Source: CAZXEJ01 sp964639895
GTDB taxonomy: Bacteria; Desulfobacterota_D; UBA1144; Nemesobacterales; JADFKM01
DNA: 64,000 nt
Direction of reading: 5' to 3'
Assembly (NCBI GenBank): GCA_964639895.1
Contig: CAZXEJ010000003.1
Coordinates: forward strand, 1-64,000
Shown: positions 1 to 9,830 of the stretch, in pieces
Layout of the letters: every line of letters begins with the position of its first letter
Numbering within the stretch: the stretch's first letter is position 1
Made by a program: the position numbers and the translations under genes
The notes under the pieces: generated by a model
The model's input: the letters and a program-made list of their open reading frames with translations, nothing else
Told to the model about the DNA's origin: nothing
Databases searched by the model: none

Positions 1-220
1 GGGTGGTGTGGGGGGGGATGTACTTCCCGTGCGTGGGGGGTGGATTTTGATACGGAGGGAAGCCGCGCCCCTACCGAGGGGAGGCGGTTGCACCGCAGGG
101 TGGTGGGGCGTCGAGGGGGATGCTGCGGTAGGGAGGCTGGACGGGGCGTTGCAGCTTGCTACGAGCCCTCGCACCGTGGTGCGTTGTTTCCCACCACGGG
201 GTCGGAGGGCGGTGCCTTGC

Positions 221-1297
221 TCACGAAGGCGTGTCTTCTTCGTTCGCGTCGCGGCCTCGGCCATCGACGAGCGAGTCTATGAGCTGCTCCACCGAGACCC
301 CCCGCTTCTCGGCCGCTTTCTTTATCGAGCGGCACACCTCGGTCACCGCTTCCCACTCTTCTCCGGCTGTCCCCTCTACGATGAGCGGCAGCGGCCGGGT
401 CGCCTCGCCCACGTAGAGGCTCAGGTGAGGGAATGGTATCTCGATCCCCTTTTCGTCAAAAGTGTTCTTGATCCTCCTGCGGAACTCCCTGCCCACGTCC
501 CACTGCTTCAGGGGCACGGTCTTTATCAGGCATCTTATGTCCACCTGAGAGTCGCCGAACCCCTCGACTCCCAGTACCTGCGGTGGTTCCAGTATCATCG
601 GTCCGAATGTCTTGTCGTTGTAGAGCTCCTGGCCCACCTCCCTGAGAACTTCCATTACGTAGTCTATGTTCTCCTTGTAGGCGACGCCCACGTTGATGAC
701 GAAGCGCGACCACTCAAGGGTCTTGTTGGAGAGCGACGTTATGGATCCGTTCGGAAAGACGTGCACCGTTCCTTCGATGTCCCGGAGCACCACGGTCCGC
801 AGATTGACCTGCTCGACCAGCCCGCCGGTGCCGTTTATCTCGGCTACGTCTCCAACCCTGATTTTGTTCTCCAGTATGAGGAAGAGGCCGCTTATGACGT
901 CCTTGACCAGGCTCTGAGCCCCGAAGCCTACGGCCAGGCCGACTATTCCGGCACTGGCTATTATGGGAGTAACGTCGAGTCCCAACTCGGAGAGGACCAT
1001 GATCAGCGCCACCACCACCACGGCGACCCACGCTATCTTGCGAAGAAGCGAGGTGATTGTTTGTATCCTCTTCTGCGTCTCCATGGAGCTTACGAACTCC
1101 TGCTCCCTGCGGGACAGTATCCCTTCGAGACGTCCAATCAACATGGAGAGTGCCTTAGTGAGGATCCAGGCCCCGACGAGGATGACGGCTATCCTGAGCC
1201 CCTTGCCCACCAACCACACCAGACCCGCCCCCTTGAACCACTCGAGGGCGTGGGAAAGCACCCCTGGCACGGCTTGAGTCTCAGCGGCAAACACCAT
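221..1297 (-). CDS. MscS-family mechanosensitive ion channel
   Basis: 358 aa small-conductance mechanosensitive channel of the inner membrane, expected to open on membrane tension and release solutes during osmotic downshock. Predicted membrane segments lie near residues 26-48 and 86-104, and a pore-lining third helix near 112-140 contains the Gly/Ala-rich AGIVGLAVGFGAQSLVKD typical of MscS TM3. It is followed by the beta domain (GDVAEINGTGG, TVHVFPNG) and the mixed alpha/beta C-terminal domain. The length fits MscS/YnaI-type proteins. The start is an ATG at 1295-1297. It stands alone and points away from the copper cluster. Family assignment is firm; the physiological role is inferred. Confidence 0.93.
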   Translation of the reverse strand: MVFAAETQAVPGVLSHALEWFKGAGLVWLVGKGLRIAVILVGAWILTKALSMLIGRLEGILSRREQEFVSSMETQKRIQTITSLLRKIAWVAVVVVALIMVLSELGLDVTPIIASAGIVGLAVGFGAQSLVKDVISGLFLILENKIRVGDVAEINGTGGLVEQVNLRTVVLRDIEGTVHVFPNGSITSLSNKTLEWSRFVINVGVAYKENIDYVMEVLREVGQELYNDKTFGPMILEPPQVLGVEGFGDSQVDIRCLIKTVPLKQWDVGREFRRRIKNTFDEKGIEIPFPHLSLYVGEATRPLPLIVEGTAGEEWEAVTEVCRSIKKAAEKRGVSVEQLIDSLVDGRGRDANEEDTPS

Positions 1298-2397
1298 CTA
1301 TGAACACCTGCCTGCGGCCACCTTCTGGCGAGCGGCCACGCTGTGGAAAACACGGGGCGACCCCTCGGGGTCCACACCTCGCGGGTGGACGCGGGGACCG
1401 CGCTACTCGGGCACGCGGGGAAGAAGGAGGACGGGAGCGGCCTGCTCCGAGACGCCGCCCCTCGTTGATTCTTCCTCCGGGCCGCCCCTTACATATTATC
1501 ATCCCCGCTTCCACTTTGGAAAGAGGCTCGGGCGGGTGGTAGGTACGACGCCTCGGGGTGGCGGGAGGGGCCGGAGTCTGCATGGGATGGCGGCACGGTG
1601 CCCGGGGGCGTGGGGGGCGTCGTCGCGCGCTCCCGCTTCTCGGGGTGTAGGGGGAGGTTGGGCGGGCGGTGCTTTACGCTTCGAGGGTAGCGTGGTGGTG
1701 GGGAGGAGGGGCGAGTGGTTGCAGCATCTCAACCACGGGGATGGTGGTGAGGGGGCCGTGAGTCGCGGCCTGCGGCTTCTTGGGGGGTAGTGGGTGGGGG
1801 TCGCGTTCTGGGGAGCCTCCTTTTGCGTCCTCGGCGTCCGTTAGCCGTTGCTCAAGATATGACTGCGGGCTCTGACAAGCGGGCTTAAGGTGCCCCGGCG
1901 CGGGCATGTGTGAAGCAGGGGGCGATCGAGGCGTGGCGGTCGTTGGGGCGATGCTCCGCTCCTGACGTGAGGTCGGGCTTGGAACGGAGCCGCGGCCGGG
2001 CTGACGGGCTGTGCGAGGGCGGCCGGCCGGCTCCGTGCGGCCCTCGGTCGCAACGACCAGGTGGTGCCGGGGACGCAAGGAAGCTTTGCATGAAGCGTTT
2101 GCGGGCCGTACTGTCGAGCTGATTAAGTAGCTCGCCCAGGCGTTGCTCGATCGGACCGAAAGCCCCCATGGGGACCGCGATTGCGGGCATATCGTCGTCT
2201 TACTCGGGGTGGTAGGAGGAGTGGTCTGGGGGGTGGGATACAAAAAGGGCGGAACGGCGAAACACATGTTCGCGACTGCAGTCTCTTCCAGCCCACCTCT
2301 CTAATTTCTCGGCCGGAAGGAGCGCCGTTCCGCCCGACTCGTTGGGACTCCGTAGTGGGTGAGACGCACTCTTCGCTCGCGCCTCGATGTAAGTATA
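1298..2397. other. Long non-coding tract upstream of the copper island
   Basis: About 1.1 kb with no ORF that has protein-like composition on either strand. The open frames are Arg/Pro/Gly-rich shadows. The part near 1535-1800 is strongly G-rich on the + strand, with many GGG and GGGG runs. I saw no tRNA, rRNA, or tmRNA, SRP or RNase P signature. GC content drops only after about 2370, where regulatory signals begin. Confidence 0.5.
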
Positions 2398-2420
2398 TTG
2401 ACGGGGCTGGTGTTCGTCAA
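2398..2420. promoter_or_regulatory. Inverted repeat TTGACG-N11-CGTCAA, possible operator
   Basis: Two perfect 6-base arms, TTGACG (2398-2403) and CGTCAA (2415-2420), separated by 11 bases. The repeat sits about 60 bases upstream of the predicted -35 box of the copper efflux operon, in a locally AT-rich stretch. The geometry would suit a dimeric activator or repressor, but the arms are short and no family can be named. Confidence 0.3.
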
Positions 2421-2479
2421 CTGCGGTAGTCCGGATATAAGATATAACTTGCACCGTATGCGTATCGGTCTGATGCGGT

Positions 2480-2507
2480 TTGACAACGCTCGCCACTGCA
2501 GTAAATT
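2480..2507 (+). promoter_or_regulatory. Predicted sigma-70 promoter of the copper efflux operon
   Basis: TTGACA (2480-2485), a 16-base spacer, then TAAATT (2502-2507). The -35 is perfect and the -10 is good, in an AT-rich pocket within GC-rich DNA. Transcription would start near 2514, just ahead of the small ORF at 2526, and could continue through the RND genes. Confidence 0.6.
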
Positions 2508-2525
2508 TATCAAATACCCCCGGAG

Positions 2526-2936
2526 ATGAGATACCTTTTCGTCATCCTGACCGTATTTGCGTGCTACGGCTCCGTCTGTGGAGTCGAGCCCCTTTCGTTC
2601 GCCGTAGAGTGCCATCCCCTGCGCGGGGGCGCCGAGGCCGGCGGCAGTTCCCATCTTTCCGCCGCTGGGGCACCCGACGGTGCGGCCTTGTTGATGTCCG
2701 GCGCCAGCGGGATCGGGAACCATGACCACCGTTCCGGGGCCGACTGCTGTCAGGACTCGTTGCTCTCCACACCTCAGAAACCTCCTTCCCCTTCGCCGTA
2801 CCTGTTCTACGTAGCTTCGCCCGATGTGTTGCCCGGCGTATCCTCACCGCGTGCCGAGGGACTCCCGCCCATTGTGCTCTCTGCCGCCCCTTCCCCGGGG
2901 GAATTGTTCCTCTCCTACTCCGTTCTCCTGCTTTGA
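2526..2936 (+). CDS. Small secreted His/Cys-containing protein at the head of the efflux operon
   Basis: 136 aa. The N-terminus (MRYLFVILTVFACYGSVCG) looks like a signal peptide. The middle contains scattered potential metal ligands (C29, an HDH motif, a CC pair) and the C-terminus is Pro/Leu-rich and ends SYSVLLL. Short Cys/His-rich secreted proteins of this kind often precede RND metal-efflux genes, so a periplasmic metal-binding role is possible but unproven. It follows a strong promoter directly. GGAG abuts the ATG without normal spacing, which makes the start uncertain. A non-coding origin cannot be excluded. Confidence 0.45.
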   Translation: MRYLFVILTVFACYGSVCGVEPLSFAVECHPLRGGAEAGGSSHLSAAGAPDGAALLMSGASGIGNHDHRSGADCCQDSLLSTPQKPPSPSPYLFYVASPDVLPGVSSPRAEGLPPIVLSAAPSPGELFLSYSVLLL

Positions 2937-3149
2937 CGATCAAGCCGTTGTCAGCCCGGCCCGCGGCTGCGGGCGACGTGAGGGCCCGTGGACGGTGGGG
3001 TGTGTTCGTGGCTGGTTTATGCCGCGGCCTCCCATGCGCCGATGCGGCCTGAGGGCGGGCGAGGGCGCTTCCCCTTGCGTCGGGTTCCTTACCCGCACGC
3101 ACGGGAGCTCAAGGGGAGGGCGTCAAACCCTATTTGCTAAGGTGGAACC

Positions 3150-4463
3150 ATGAGATACAGCTACGTGTTTACCGCTTTTGCGATCGCTTTGCCGATGGCG
3201 TTGTACCTGGTGCTTGGTCCCTCCCGCGTGGTTCGGGCCGGGTCGGCCGAGCCGGTGGTCAGGCTCGACGACCTCGTGAGCGAGCTGCTCAAGGCCAATC
3301 CCGAGATACGCGCCGCCAGAGCCGACTGGGAGGCGGCCATGCAGAGGCCGCTACAGGAGGGGACGCTCCCCAACCCCGTGGTGGGCGGGCGATGGAAGAA
3401 CGTAGGGTTCGACGAGCTGTCCCAGGGGCTCGATCCACGTTCGGACCTCCAGATCTATTTCTCCCAGGAGGTGCCGTTCCCGGGAAAGCTGGGGCTCAAG
3501 GAGAAGGCCTCAACCGAGAGGGCCAGGGCGGCCGGCTGGCGCTACGATGCCACTGTGAGAAAGGCCGTGGCCGACCTCAAGGAGGCGTACTACGACTGGT
3601 TCTACACGGTCAAGTCCATCGAGATCACCGAGCGTAACAAGGCGTTGCTGCAACAGTTCGTCGATGTGGCCCGGAAGAAGTACGAAGTGGGCGAGGGCAT
3701 TCAACAGGACGTGGTCAAGGCCCAGGTGGAACTGTCCCGCTTCATCGAGATGCTCGAGGTTCTGCGCCGGCAGAAGGCCGTGGTGGAGGCGAAGATAAAG
3801 TCCCTCCTGCAGCGTCCGCCGGGCGAGCCGCTTGGTGTACCGGACGAGGTCCGGCAGAGCCCCTTCGCACTCGACTTCGAAGAACTCAAGCGCATGCTCG
3901 ACGACAACGCCCCCCGTCTCAAGGAGCGCGAGAGGCTCATACGCAGCAGGGAGGACGAGCTCAAGCTCGCCCGCAAGCAGTACCTGCCCGACTTCATCCT
4001 CCAAGGCACCTACTTCAACCGCAACGGGGGCAGGGACGAGTTCAAGGACATCTGGCAGCTGGGCGTGGGACTGAGGGTGCCGCTCTACTTTTGGCGCAAG
4101 GAGAGGCTGGGGGTGTCGGAGGCATCGTCGCGGCTCACCGAGTCGATGGAACTCTACCGGGCGCAGCGCGAGGACCTCTACTACTTGCTGGGCAAGTGGT
4201 ACGAGTCGCTCGTCACGGCCCGGCGGCTGGTGCGACTCTACGGCAGGGGCATCATACCGCAGTCGAAGCTCTCTCTCGACTCGGCCATCTCGGGCTACGA
4301 GGTGGGCAAGGTCGATTTCCTGACGCTTATTGACAACGTCATAACGCTCTTTGAGTTCGAGCGGGAGTACTGGAGACAGCTGACCCTCTACGAGACCTCC
4401 ATCGCCCGCATCGAGGAGATTGTAGGCGTGGAGTTGACGGAAACAAAGGAGGATAAGCAATGA
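3150..4463 (+). CDS. TolC-family outer membrane efflux protein (CusC/CzcC-like)
   Basis: 437 aa outer-membrane channel component of a tripartite RND pump. A signal peptide covers about residues 1-31. The rest consists of the two OEP repeats with long heptad-rich helices, for example LKANPEIRAARADWEAAMQ and VDVARKKYEVGEGIQQDVVKAQVEL, typical of CzcC/CusC. An AAGGTGG ribosome site lies about 6 bases before the ATG. The stop overlaps the adaptor start by four bases (ATGA), so the genes are probably translationally coupled. It should dock onto the downstream adaptor and pump to expel Cu(I)/Ag(I) across the outer membrane. Confidence 0.93.
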   Translation: MRYSYVFTAFAIALPMALYLVLGPSRVVRAGSAEPVVRLDDLVSELLKANPEIRAARADWEAAMQRPLQEGTLPNPVVGGRWKNVGFDELSQGLDPRSDLQIYFSQEVPFPGKLGLKEKASTERARAAGWRYDATVRKAVADLKEAYYDWFYTVKSIEITERNKALLQQFVDVARKKYEVGEGIQQDVVKAQVELSRFIEMLEVLRRQKAVVEAKIKSLLQRPPGEPLGVPDEVRQSPFALDFEELKRMLDDNAPRLKERERLIRSREDELKLARKQYLPDFILQGTYFNRNGGRDEFKDIWQLGVGLRVPLYFWRKERLGVSEASSRLTESMELYRAQREDLYYLLGKWYESLVTARRLVRLYGRGIIPQSKLSLDSAISGYEVGKVDFLTLIDNVITLFEFEREYWRQLTLYETSIARIEEIVGVELTETKEDKQ

Positions 4464-5929
4464 GCAAGGATTCGAGCCGCAAGACGGGCCGGTCCGCCGT
4501 GGGAGCGGCCGTGGTCTCGATCACACTGGCAGCCATCGTGCTCGCACTCCCCGCCTTCTGGCGCCCGCCGTACACATGGTCGCCCCTGGGCGTGGAGCCG
4601 GCGGCGGCCGAGGAGGATGGGGGTGGCGGAATGGCGGGGATGCATCATATGGGCGGCGGAGCCCCCAAGAAGGGGAAGGCCACGAGCGTCTTCTTCGTCG
4701 ATCCCCGCAGGCAGCAGATGATCGGGGTGAAGAAGGAGGTCGTCAAGGTAAGGCCGCTTACGAAAGTAATCCGTACCGTGGGGCTGGTGGAGTTCGACGA
4801 GACCAAGGTCAAGCACGTCCACACGAAGGTGAGCGGCTGGATAAAGGACGTCTACGCCGACTTCACGTGGCAGTACGTCAAGAAAGGGGACCCGCTGTTT
4901 TCCATATACAGCCCCGAGCTGGTGGCCACCGAAGAGGAGCTGCTGCTGGCGCTCAAGTACCAGGACATCCTTGTCGGTAGCCGTATAGGCGAGATAGCCG
5001 AGGACGCCCTTGCTCTGGTCGAGTCCACACGCCGCAGGCTCGAGCTGTGGGACGTCTCGCGCGACCAGATACGTGAGATCGAGCGCACCGGCAAGGTGAA
5101 GAAGTATCTCGTCATCCATTCCCCCATAAGCGGCTACATCACCTACAAGGACGCCTTCACCGACATGTACATAACGCCCAAGACCCGCGTCTACACGGTG
5201 GCCGATTACAATACCGTCTGGATATACGCCGAGCTCTACGAGGATGAGCTCAACTACGTCCACCTGGGCCAGGAGGCCGAGGTAACGGTGGATTCACTTC
5301 CCGGAAGACGGTTCCAGGGCAGGGTTACCTACATACTGCCCGAGGTCCATCCCCAGACCCGTACCGTGCGAGTCCGCTTCGAGTTTCCCAATCCGGACCT
5401 CAAGCTTCTGCAGGGGATGTACGGGGACGTCGTGCTGCGCTCACCCATCGGCGAGCGGCTGGCCGTGCCCGACAGCGCCGTGCTGCGCACGGGCAAGGAG
5501 AGTCTCGTGTTCGTCGACAAGGGCGAGGGATACCTGGAGCTGAGGCGCATCGAGACCGGCACGAAGGTGGGCGACTACTACGTCGTGCTCAAGGGGTTGA
5601 AGGCGGGTGAGAGAGTGGTGACCAGTGCCAACTTCCTGATCGATTCCGAGAGCCAGCTCCGCAACGTCATAGCTTCGTGGAACGAGGACGAACCGGCGTC
5701 GGCGAGCGAGGATGCCGGGGGGAAAGAAGGGATGGAGCACGGAGCACCTGGAGCCGAGGGCGCACCGGGACACGTGGGGATGGGTAACGGCGGCGGCTCC
5801 ACCGGCATGCCGACGCAGGGGGCGGAACCGAAGGGCGGCGCTGTGGAGCACGCCCCTATGAAGGAGGGCGCCTCGGGACACGAGGGAATGGAGCCCTCCG
5901 GGCGTGGTGACGAGGAGGGAGCCAGATGA
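4460..5929 (+). CDS. cusB: RND efflux periplasmic adaptor (CusB-like)
   Basis: 489 aa membrane-fusion protein linking the OMF to the RND pump. An N-terminal hydrophobic anchor lies at about 20-36. A Met/His patch (MAGMHHMGGG) follows at about 55-65, then a FFVDPRRQQMIGVK segment like the CusB metal-binding region. Next come the barrel-sandwich and beta-barrel domains (KVSGWIKDVYADFTWQYVKKGDPLF, VYTVADYNTVWIYAELYEDEL). The last 65 residues form a Gly/His/Met-rich tail with repeated GHxGM and EHxPM-type motifs, probably Cu/Ag binding. It overlaps the genes on both sides by ATGA. Confidence 0.93.
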   Translation: MSKDSSRKTGRSAVGAAVVSITLAAIVLALPAFWRPPYTWSPLGVEPAAAEEDGGGGMAGMHHMGGGAPKKGKATSVFFVDPRRQQMIGVKKEVVKVRPLTKVIRTVGLVEFDETKVKHVHTKVSGWIKDVYADFTWQYVKKGDPLFSIYSPELVATEEELLLALKYQDILVGSRIGEIAEDALALVESTRRRLELWDVSRDQIREIERTGKVKKYLVIHSPISGYITYKDAFTDMYITPKTRVYTVADYNTVWIYAELYEDELNYVHLGQEAEVTVDSLPGRRFQGRVTYILPEVHPQTRTVRVRFEFPNPDLKLLQGMYGDVVLRSPIGERLAVPDSAVLRTGKESLVFVDKGEGYLELRRIETGTKVGDYYVVLKGLKAGERVVTSANFLIDSESQLRNVIASWNEDEPASASEDAGGKEGMEHGAPGAEGAPGHVGMGNGGGSTGMPTQGAEPKGGAVEHAPMKEGASGHEGMEPSGRGDEEGAR

Positions 5930-8900
5930 TAGAGAAGATAATAGAGTACTGCGCGCGTAACCGGTTCCTTACGCTCACCCTCGTAGGGTTTTTCGCCCTC
6001 TGGGGCCTCTGGACGATGAGGGAGACGCCCCTTGACGCCATACCCGATCTCTCGGACGTCCAGGTCATAGTGTTCACCGAGTGGCAGGGCCGCAGCCCCG
6101 ATCTGGTCGAAGACCAGATAACCTACCCCATAGTCACCACCATGATAGCGGCTCCCAAGGTGAAGTTCGTCCGGGGCCAGTCGTTCTTCGGCCTCTCGTT
6201 CGTGTACATCATCTTCGAGGACGGCACCGACATGTACTGGGCCCGTAGCCGTGTCCTCGAGTACCTGAACGAGGTGAGCGGCGACCTTCCCGAGGGGGTG
6301 ACGCCCACGCTGGGGCCCGACGCCACCGGCGTGGGGTGGGTGTACGAGTACGCCCTCGTCGACAAGACGGGCAAGCACGACCTCTCCGAGCTGCGCTCCT
6401 TCCAGGACTGGTACCTGCGCTACTGGCTCGAATCGGTACCGGGAGTGGCCGAGGTGGCAAGCGTGGGGGGGTTCGTCAAGCAGTATCAGATACGGCTCGA
6501 CCCCAACAAGCTGCTCGCCTATGGAATACCCATCAACAAGATTGTGGATGCCGTGCGCAGGAGCAACAACGACGTAGGGGGTAGGGTGATAGAGTTCGCC
6601 CAGACGGAGTACGTCGTAAGGGGGCGCGGCTACGTGAAGAATGTCGAAGACCTCGAGAATGTGGTCGTGGGGGTCAACGACAAGGGTACGCCCGTCTACG
6701 TCAAAGACATCGGTTCCGTGGTGCTGGGCCCAGACATAAGGCGGGGGGCGGCGGATCTGAACGGCGAAGGGGAGGTAGTGGGCGGGGTGGTGGTGATGCG
6801 CTACGGCGAGAACGCCCTCAAGGTGATAGAGAGGGTGAAGCAGCGGCTCGAGGAGGTGGAGCCCTCGCTGCCCGAAGGAGTAAAGGTCGTTACCACCTAC
6901 GACCGCTCCGATCTCATAGAGCGTGCCATCGAGACGCTCAAGGGCAAGCTGCTCGAGGAGGGCATCGTGGTCAGCATAGTGATAGTGCTCTTTCTCCTCC
7001 ACATACGAAGCGCCCTGGTTCCCATATTGACACTGCCGTTCGCCGTCATCCTCGCCTTCATCCCGATGTACTATCTCAGGCTCACGGCCAACATAATGAG
7101 TCTCGGCGGCATAGCCGTTGCGATCGGTGCCATGGTGGACGCCTCGATCGTGCTGGTCGAGAACGTCCACGCCAAGCTCGAGGCCTGGGGCGTCGAGGAG
7201 GGCCAGGAGGAGCGAAGGAGCGAGGTAATCATCGGCGCCATGAAGGGGGTGGGAAAACCCATCTTCTTCGCGCTCCTCGTCATAGTTGTGTCGTTCCTTC
7301 CCGTGTTCGCCCTCGAGGCCCAGGAGGGGAGGCTGTTCAAGCCGCTCGCCTACACGAAGACCTTTTCCATGATGTTCGCCGCGCTACTGGCCATCACGCT
7401 CACGCCCGCGCTCATCATGTTTTTCGTCAAGGGCAGGATACGGTCCGAGAAGGATAACCCCGTCTCGAAGACCATCGTCAGGGCCTACACGCCGGTGGTC
7501 AAGTTCGTGCTTGAGCACCGACGTTCTGTGTTGCTAGGAGCCGTCGTCCTGTTCGTGGCGACGCTCTATCCCTTCTCAAGGCTCGGCTCCGAGTTCATGC
7601 CTCCACTCAACGAGGGCACAATCCTCTACATGCCGTCCACCGTCCCCGGCATCACGATCACCCAGGCTGTCAGGGCCTTGCAGATGCAGGACAAGATGCT
7701 CAAGAGCTTCCCCGAGGTGGACACCGTCTTCGGCAAGGTCGGACGCGCCAGGACCGCCACCGATCCGGCGCCGCTCAGCATGACGGAGACCATCGTGACG
7801 CTCAAGCCGAAGGACCAGTGGCGAAAGGGGATGACGTGGGACAAGCTCATAGACGAGATGAACGAAAGGATGCAGGTGGTAGGATACTCGAACATCTTCT
7901 GGATGCCCATCCAGACCAGGACCGAGATGCTTGCCACCGGCTTCAGGAGCAACCTGGGTATCAAGGTGTTCGGTCCCGATCTGGGCAAGATAGAGGAGAT
8001 AGCACTCCAGATCGAGCGCCTTCTCTCGACCATCCCCGGTACACGAAGCGCTTACGCCGAGCGCATCACGGGGGGCTACTTCCTCGATTTCAACATCGAC
8101 CGCAAGAAGGTGGCCCGCTACGGGCTCACCGTAGGCGACGTCGAAGACGTCATCGAGACCGCCATCGGAGGTAAGAACATATCGCGCACCATCGAGGGCC
8201 AGGAGCGCTACCCGATAAACGTCCGCTACGAGCCCGAACTGAGGATGGACATCGAGAACCTGCGCCGCGTGCTGGTGGCCACTCCCACCGGTGCCCAGGT
8301 GCCGCTGGGGCTGCTGGCCGACATACACTTCACCACCGGGCCGCCTCAGATAAGGAACGAGAACGGACAGAAGGTGGGCTACGTGTTCGTCGACGTGATG
8401 GGCAAGGACTACGAGGGGTACGTGAAGATGGCGAAGAAGATGGTGCGGGAGAAGATAGACCTTCCGCCGGGCTATTTCGTCACGTGGGCTGGTCAGTACG
8501 AGTACCTGTTGAGGGTCAAGGAGAAGCTCAAGATGGTCGTTCCAGTCGCCTTGTTTCTCATCTTCCTCCTCCTGTATCTCAATTCGGGTTCGTTCGTGGA
8601 GACGATGATAGTGTTGCTGACGGTACCCTTCTCGCTGGTGGGTGGTATATGGCTTCTCTATCTGCTCGACTACAACACGAGCGTCGCCGTGTGGGTGGGG
8701 GTGATAGCTCTGGTGGGTGTGGCGGTGAGTACAACCGTCGTCATGCTCGTCTATTTGAGGGAGGCCTACGAGAAACGAGTGAGCGAGGGCAAGATGAGGA
8801 GTTGGCAGGACCTCGAAGACGCCATCATGGAGGGGGCCGTAAAGAGGGTGCGTCCCGTCATTATGACGGTTACGACTGCCACCATCGGATTGTTGCCCCT

Positions 8901-9066
8901 CCTGTGGAGCCGCGGCACCGGGGCCGACATGATGAAGAGGATAGCAGCCCCCATGGTGGGCGGACTCGTTACGGCGGCCGTGCTCACACTGGTACTGGTC
9001 CCGGTGGTCTACGCCTACTGGAAGGAGTGGGCCCTCAGGAAGTCGGCCGCCTCGGAGCGGCGGTGA
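5926..9066 (+). CDS. cusA: Cu(I)/Ag(I) RND efflux pump, CusA type
   Basis: 1046 aa inner-membrane HME-RND proton antiporter, the normal CusA length with 12 TM segments. TM4 carries IAVAIGAMVDASIVLVEN, the CusA (monovalent) version of the proton-relay helix rather than the CzcA version. The three Met ligands of E. coli CusA (M573, M623, M672) appear here as M569 (LYMPSTVPG), M619 (APLSMTE) and M668 (RTEMLATG), each offset by exactly four, so copper/silver specificity is well supported. The start overlaps the adaptor stop. Confidence 0.96.
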   Translation: MIEKIIEYCARNRFLTLTLVGFFALWGLWTMRETPLDAIPDLSDVQVIVFTEWQGRSPDLVEDQITYPIVTTMIAAPKVKFVRGQSFFGLSFVYIIFEDGTDMYWARSRVLEYLNEVSGDLPEGVTPTLGPDATGVGWVYEYALVDKTGKHDLSELRSFQDWYLRYWLESVPGVAEVASVGGFVKQYQIRLDPNKLLAYGIPINKIVDAVRRSNNDVGGRVIEFAQTEYVVRGRGYVKNVEDLENVVVGVNDKGTPVYVKDIGSVVLGPDIRRGAADLNGEGEVVGGVVVMRYGENALKVIERVKQRLEEVEPSLPEGVKVVTTYDRSDLIERAIETLKGKLLEEGIVVSIVIVLFLLHIRSALVPILTLPFAVILAFIPMYYLRLTANIMSLGGIAVAIGAMVDASIVLVENVHAKLEAWGVEEGQEERRSEVIIGAMKGVGKPIFFALLVIVVSFLPVFALEAQEGRLFKPLAYTKTFSMMFAALLAITLTPALIMFFVKGRIRSEKDNPVSKTIVRAYTPVVKFVLEHRRSVLLGAVVLFVATLYPFSRLGSEFMPPLNEGTILYMPSTVPGITITQAVRALQMQDKMLKSFPEVDTVFGKVGRARTATDPAPLSMTETIVTLKPKDQWRKGMTWDKLIDEMNERMQVVGYSNIFWMPIQTRTEMLATGFRSNLGIKVFGPDLGKIEEIALQIERLLSTIPGTRSAYAERITGGYFLDFNIDRKKVARYGLTVGDVEDVIETAIGGKNISRTIEGQERYPINVRYEPELRMDIENLRRVLVATPTGAQVPLGLLADIHFTTGPPQIRNENGQKVGYVFVDVMGKDYEGYVKMAKKMVREKIDLPPGYFVTWAGQYEYLLRVKEKLKMVVPVALFLIFLLLYLNSGSFVETMIVLLTVPFSLVGGIWLLYLLDYNTSVAVWVGVIALVGVAVSTTVVMLVYLREAYEKRVSEGKMRSWQDLEDAIMEGAVKRVRPVIMTVTTATIGLLPLLWSRGTGADMMKRIAAPMVGGLVTAAVLTLVLVPVVYAYWKEWALRKSAASERR

Positions 9067-9107
9067 GGAGCGGGACGTCGACTGATCTCGTAATGGAGGT
9101 GTATCTT

Positions 9108-9794
9108 ATGCGTACGAGTACCGTTATCGCAGCAATCGCCGTTGCGGTGTTGTGGGCCGCGGCGGTGTCTTCCGCCGCCGGAATGGAGGGCGGGAAGCGG
9201 CGGGTGATCGAGATCGATCTCAAGGAGTTCGCGTTCGTCCCCGCCAAGGTGGTGCTGCCTGCGGGCACCGAGGTTGTGCTCGAGCTTCGCAACACGGGGA
9301 AGCTCAAGCACGAGTTCATGGTTGGACGCGGGCTAACCGAGGCTGGGACCGCACACGGCTCGAGCGGCGAAGGCCACCGGGCCGAGGGCGATGGACACGG
9401 AGGAGACGGCCACAAGCACGGCTCCGCCACTGAAGGCGGGATGGAGGGCCGCGGCCGCACGCCCGAGGGGATGGGGGAGCACATGGGGAGTGGGATGCAT
9501 CACGGTATGGGGAAAGGCATGATGGGCGGTGAGGGCGCCATGATGGGCGGACACGGCGCCTCGGGCAAGGGGTTCCGTGAGGACTTCTTCGAGGGGCTGC
9601 ACCTCGACCGCACCCTCCGTGGAGCCACGTTCGCCGTCGTCCCCGGGCACGGCACCATGTTCACCCTGGAGCCCGGCGGCTTGGCCACGCTCAGGTTCCG
9701 GGTGCCCGAGGAGAGGCGTGGTGAGTGGATGGTGGGCTGCTTCGTGCCCGGCCACTTCGAGGCCGGCATGAAGGGTGTACTCCGTGTCGAGTAA
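9108..9794 (+). CDS. Periplasmic cupredoxin-domain protein with Met/His-rich insert
   Basis: 228 aa with a signal peptide at about 1-24. The mature protein is a single cupredoxin fold: an early His in KLKHEFMVGR, and at the C-terminus GCFVPGHFEAGM, supplying the Cys, His and Met of a type 1 copper site. Between the two halves is an insert of about 80 residues rich in Gly, His and Met (GMGEHMGSGMHHGMGKGMM), probably binding extra Cu(I). I chose the ATG at 9108 because GGAGG lies 8 bases upstream; another in-frame ATG is at 9093. Likely role: periplasmic copper sequestration or delivery to the Cus-like pump. Confidence 0.9.
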   Translation: MRTSTVIAAIAVAVLWAAAVSSAAGMEGGKRRVIEIDLKEFAFVPAKVVLPAGTEVVLELRNTGKLKHEFMVGRGLTEAGTAHGSSGEGHRAEGDGHGGDGHKHGSATEGGMEGRGRTPEGMGEHMGSGMHHGMGKGMMGGEGAMMGGHGASGKGFREDFFEGLHLDRTLRGATFAVVPGHGTMFTLEPGGLATLRFRVPEERRGEWMVGCFVPGHFEAGMKGVLRVE

Positions 9795-9830
9795 GGTACC
9801 GTCGCCTGCGGCGGCGGTGGCGGTGTAGAT

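Noticed and set aside
8..1303. 431-codon open frame on the + strand across the MscS gene
   Set aside because: It is the antisense shadow of a clear MscS gene; the translation is Arg/Pro/His-rich with no domain.
5578..7170. 530-codon antisense frame over cusB/cusA
   Set aside because: Shadow of two well-defined genes; His/Asp/Tyr-rich reverse translation without domains.
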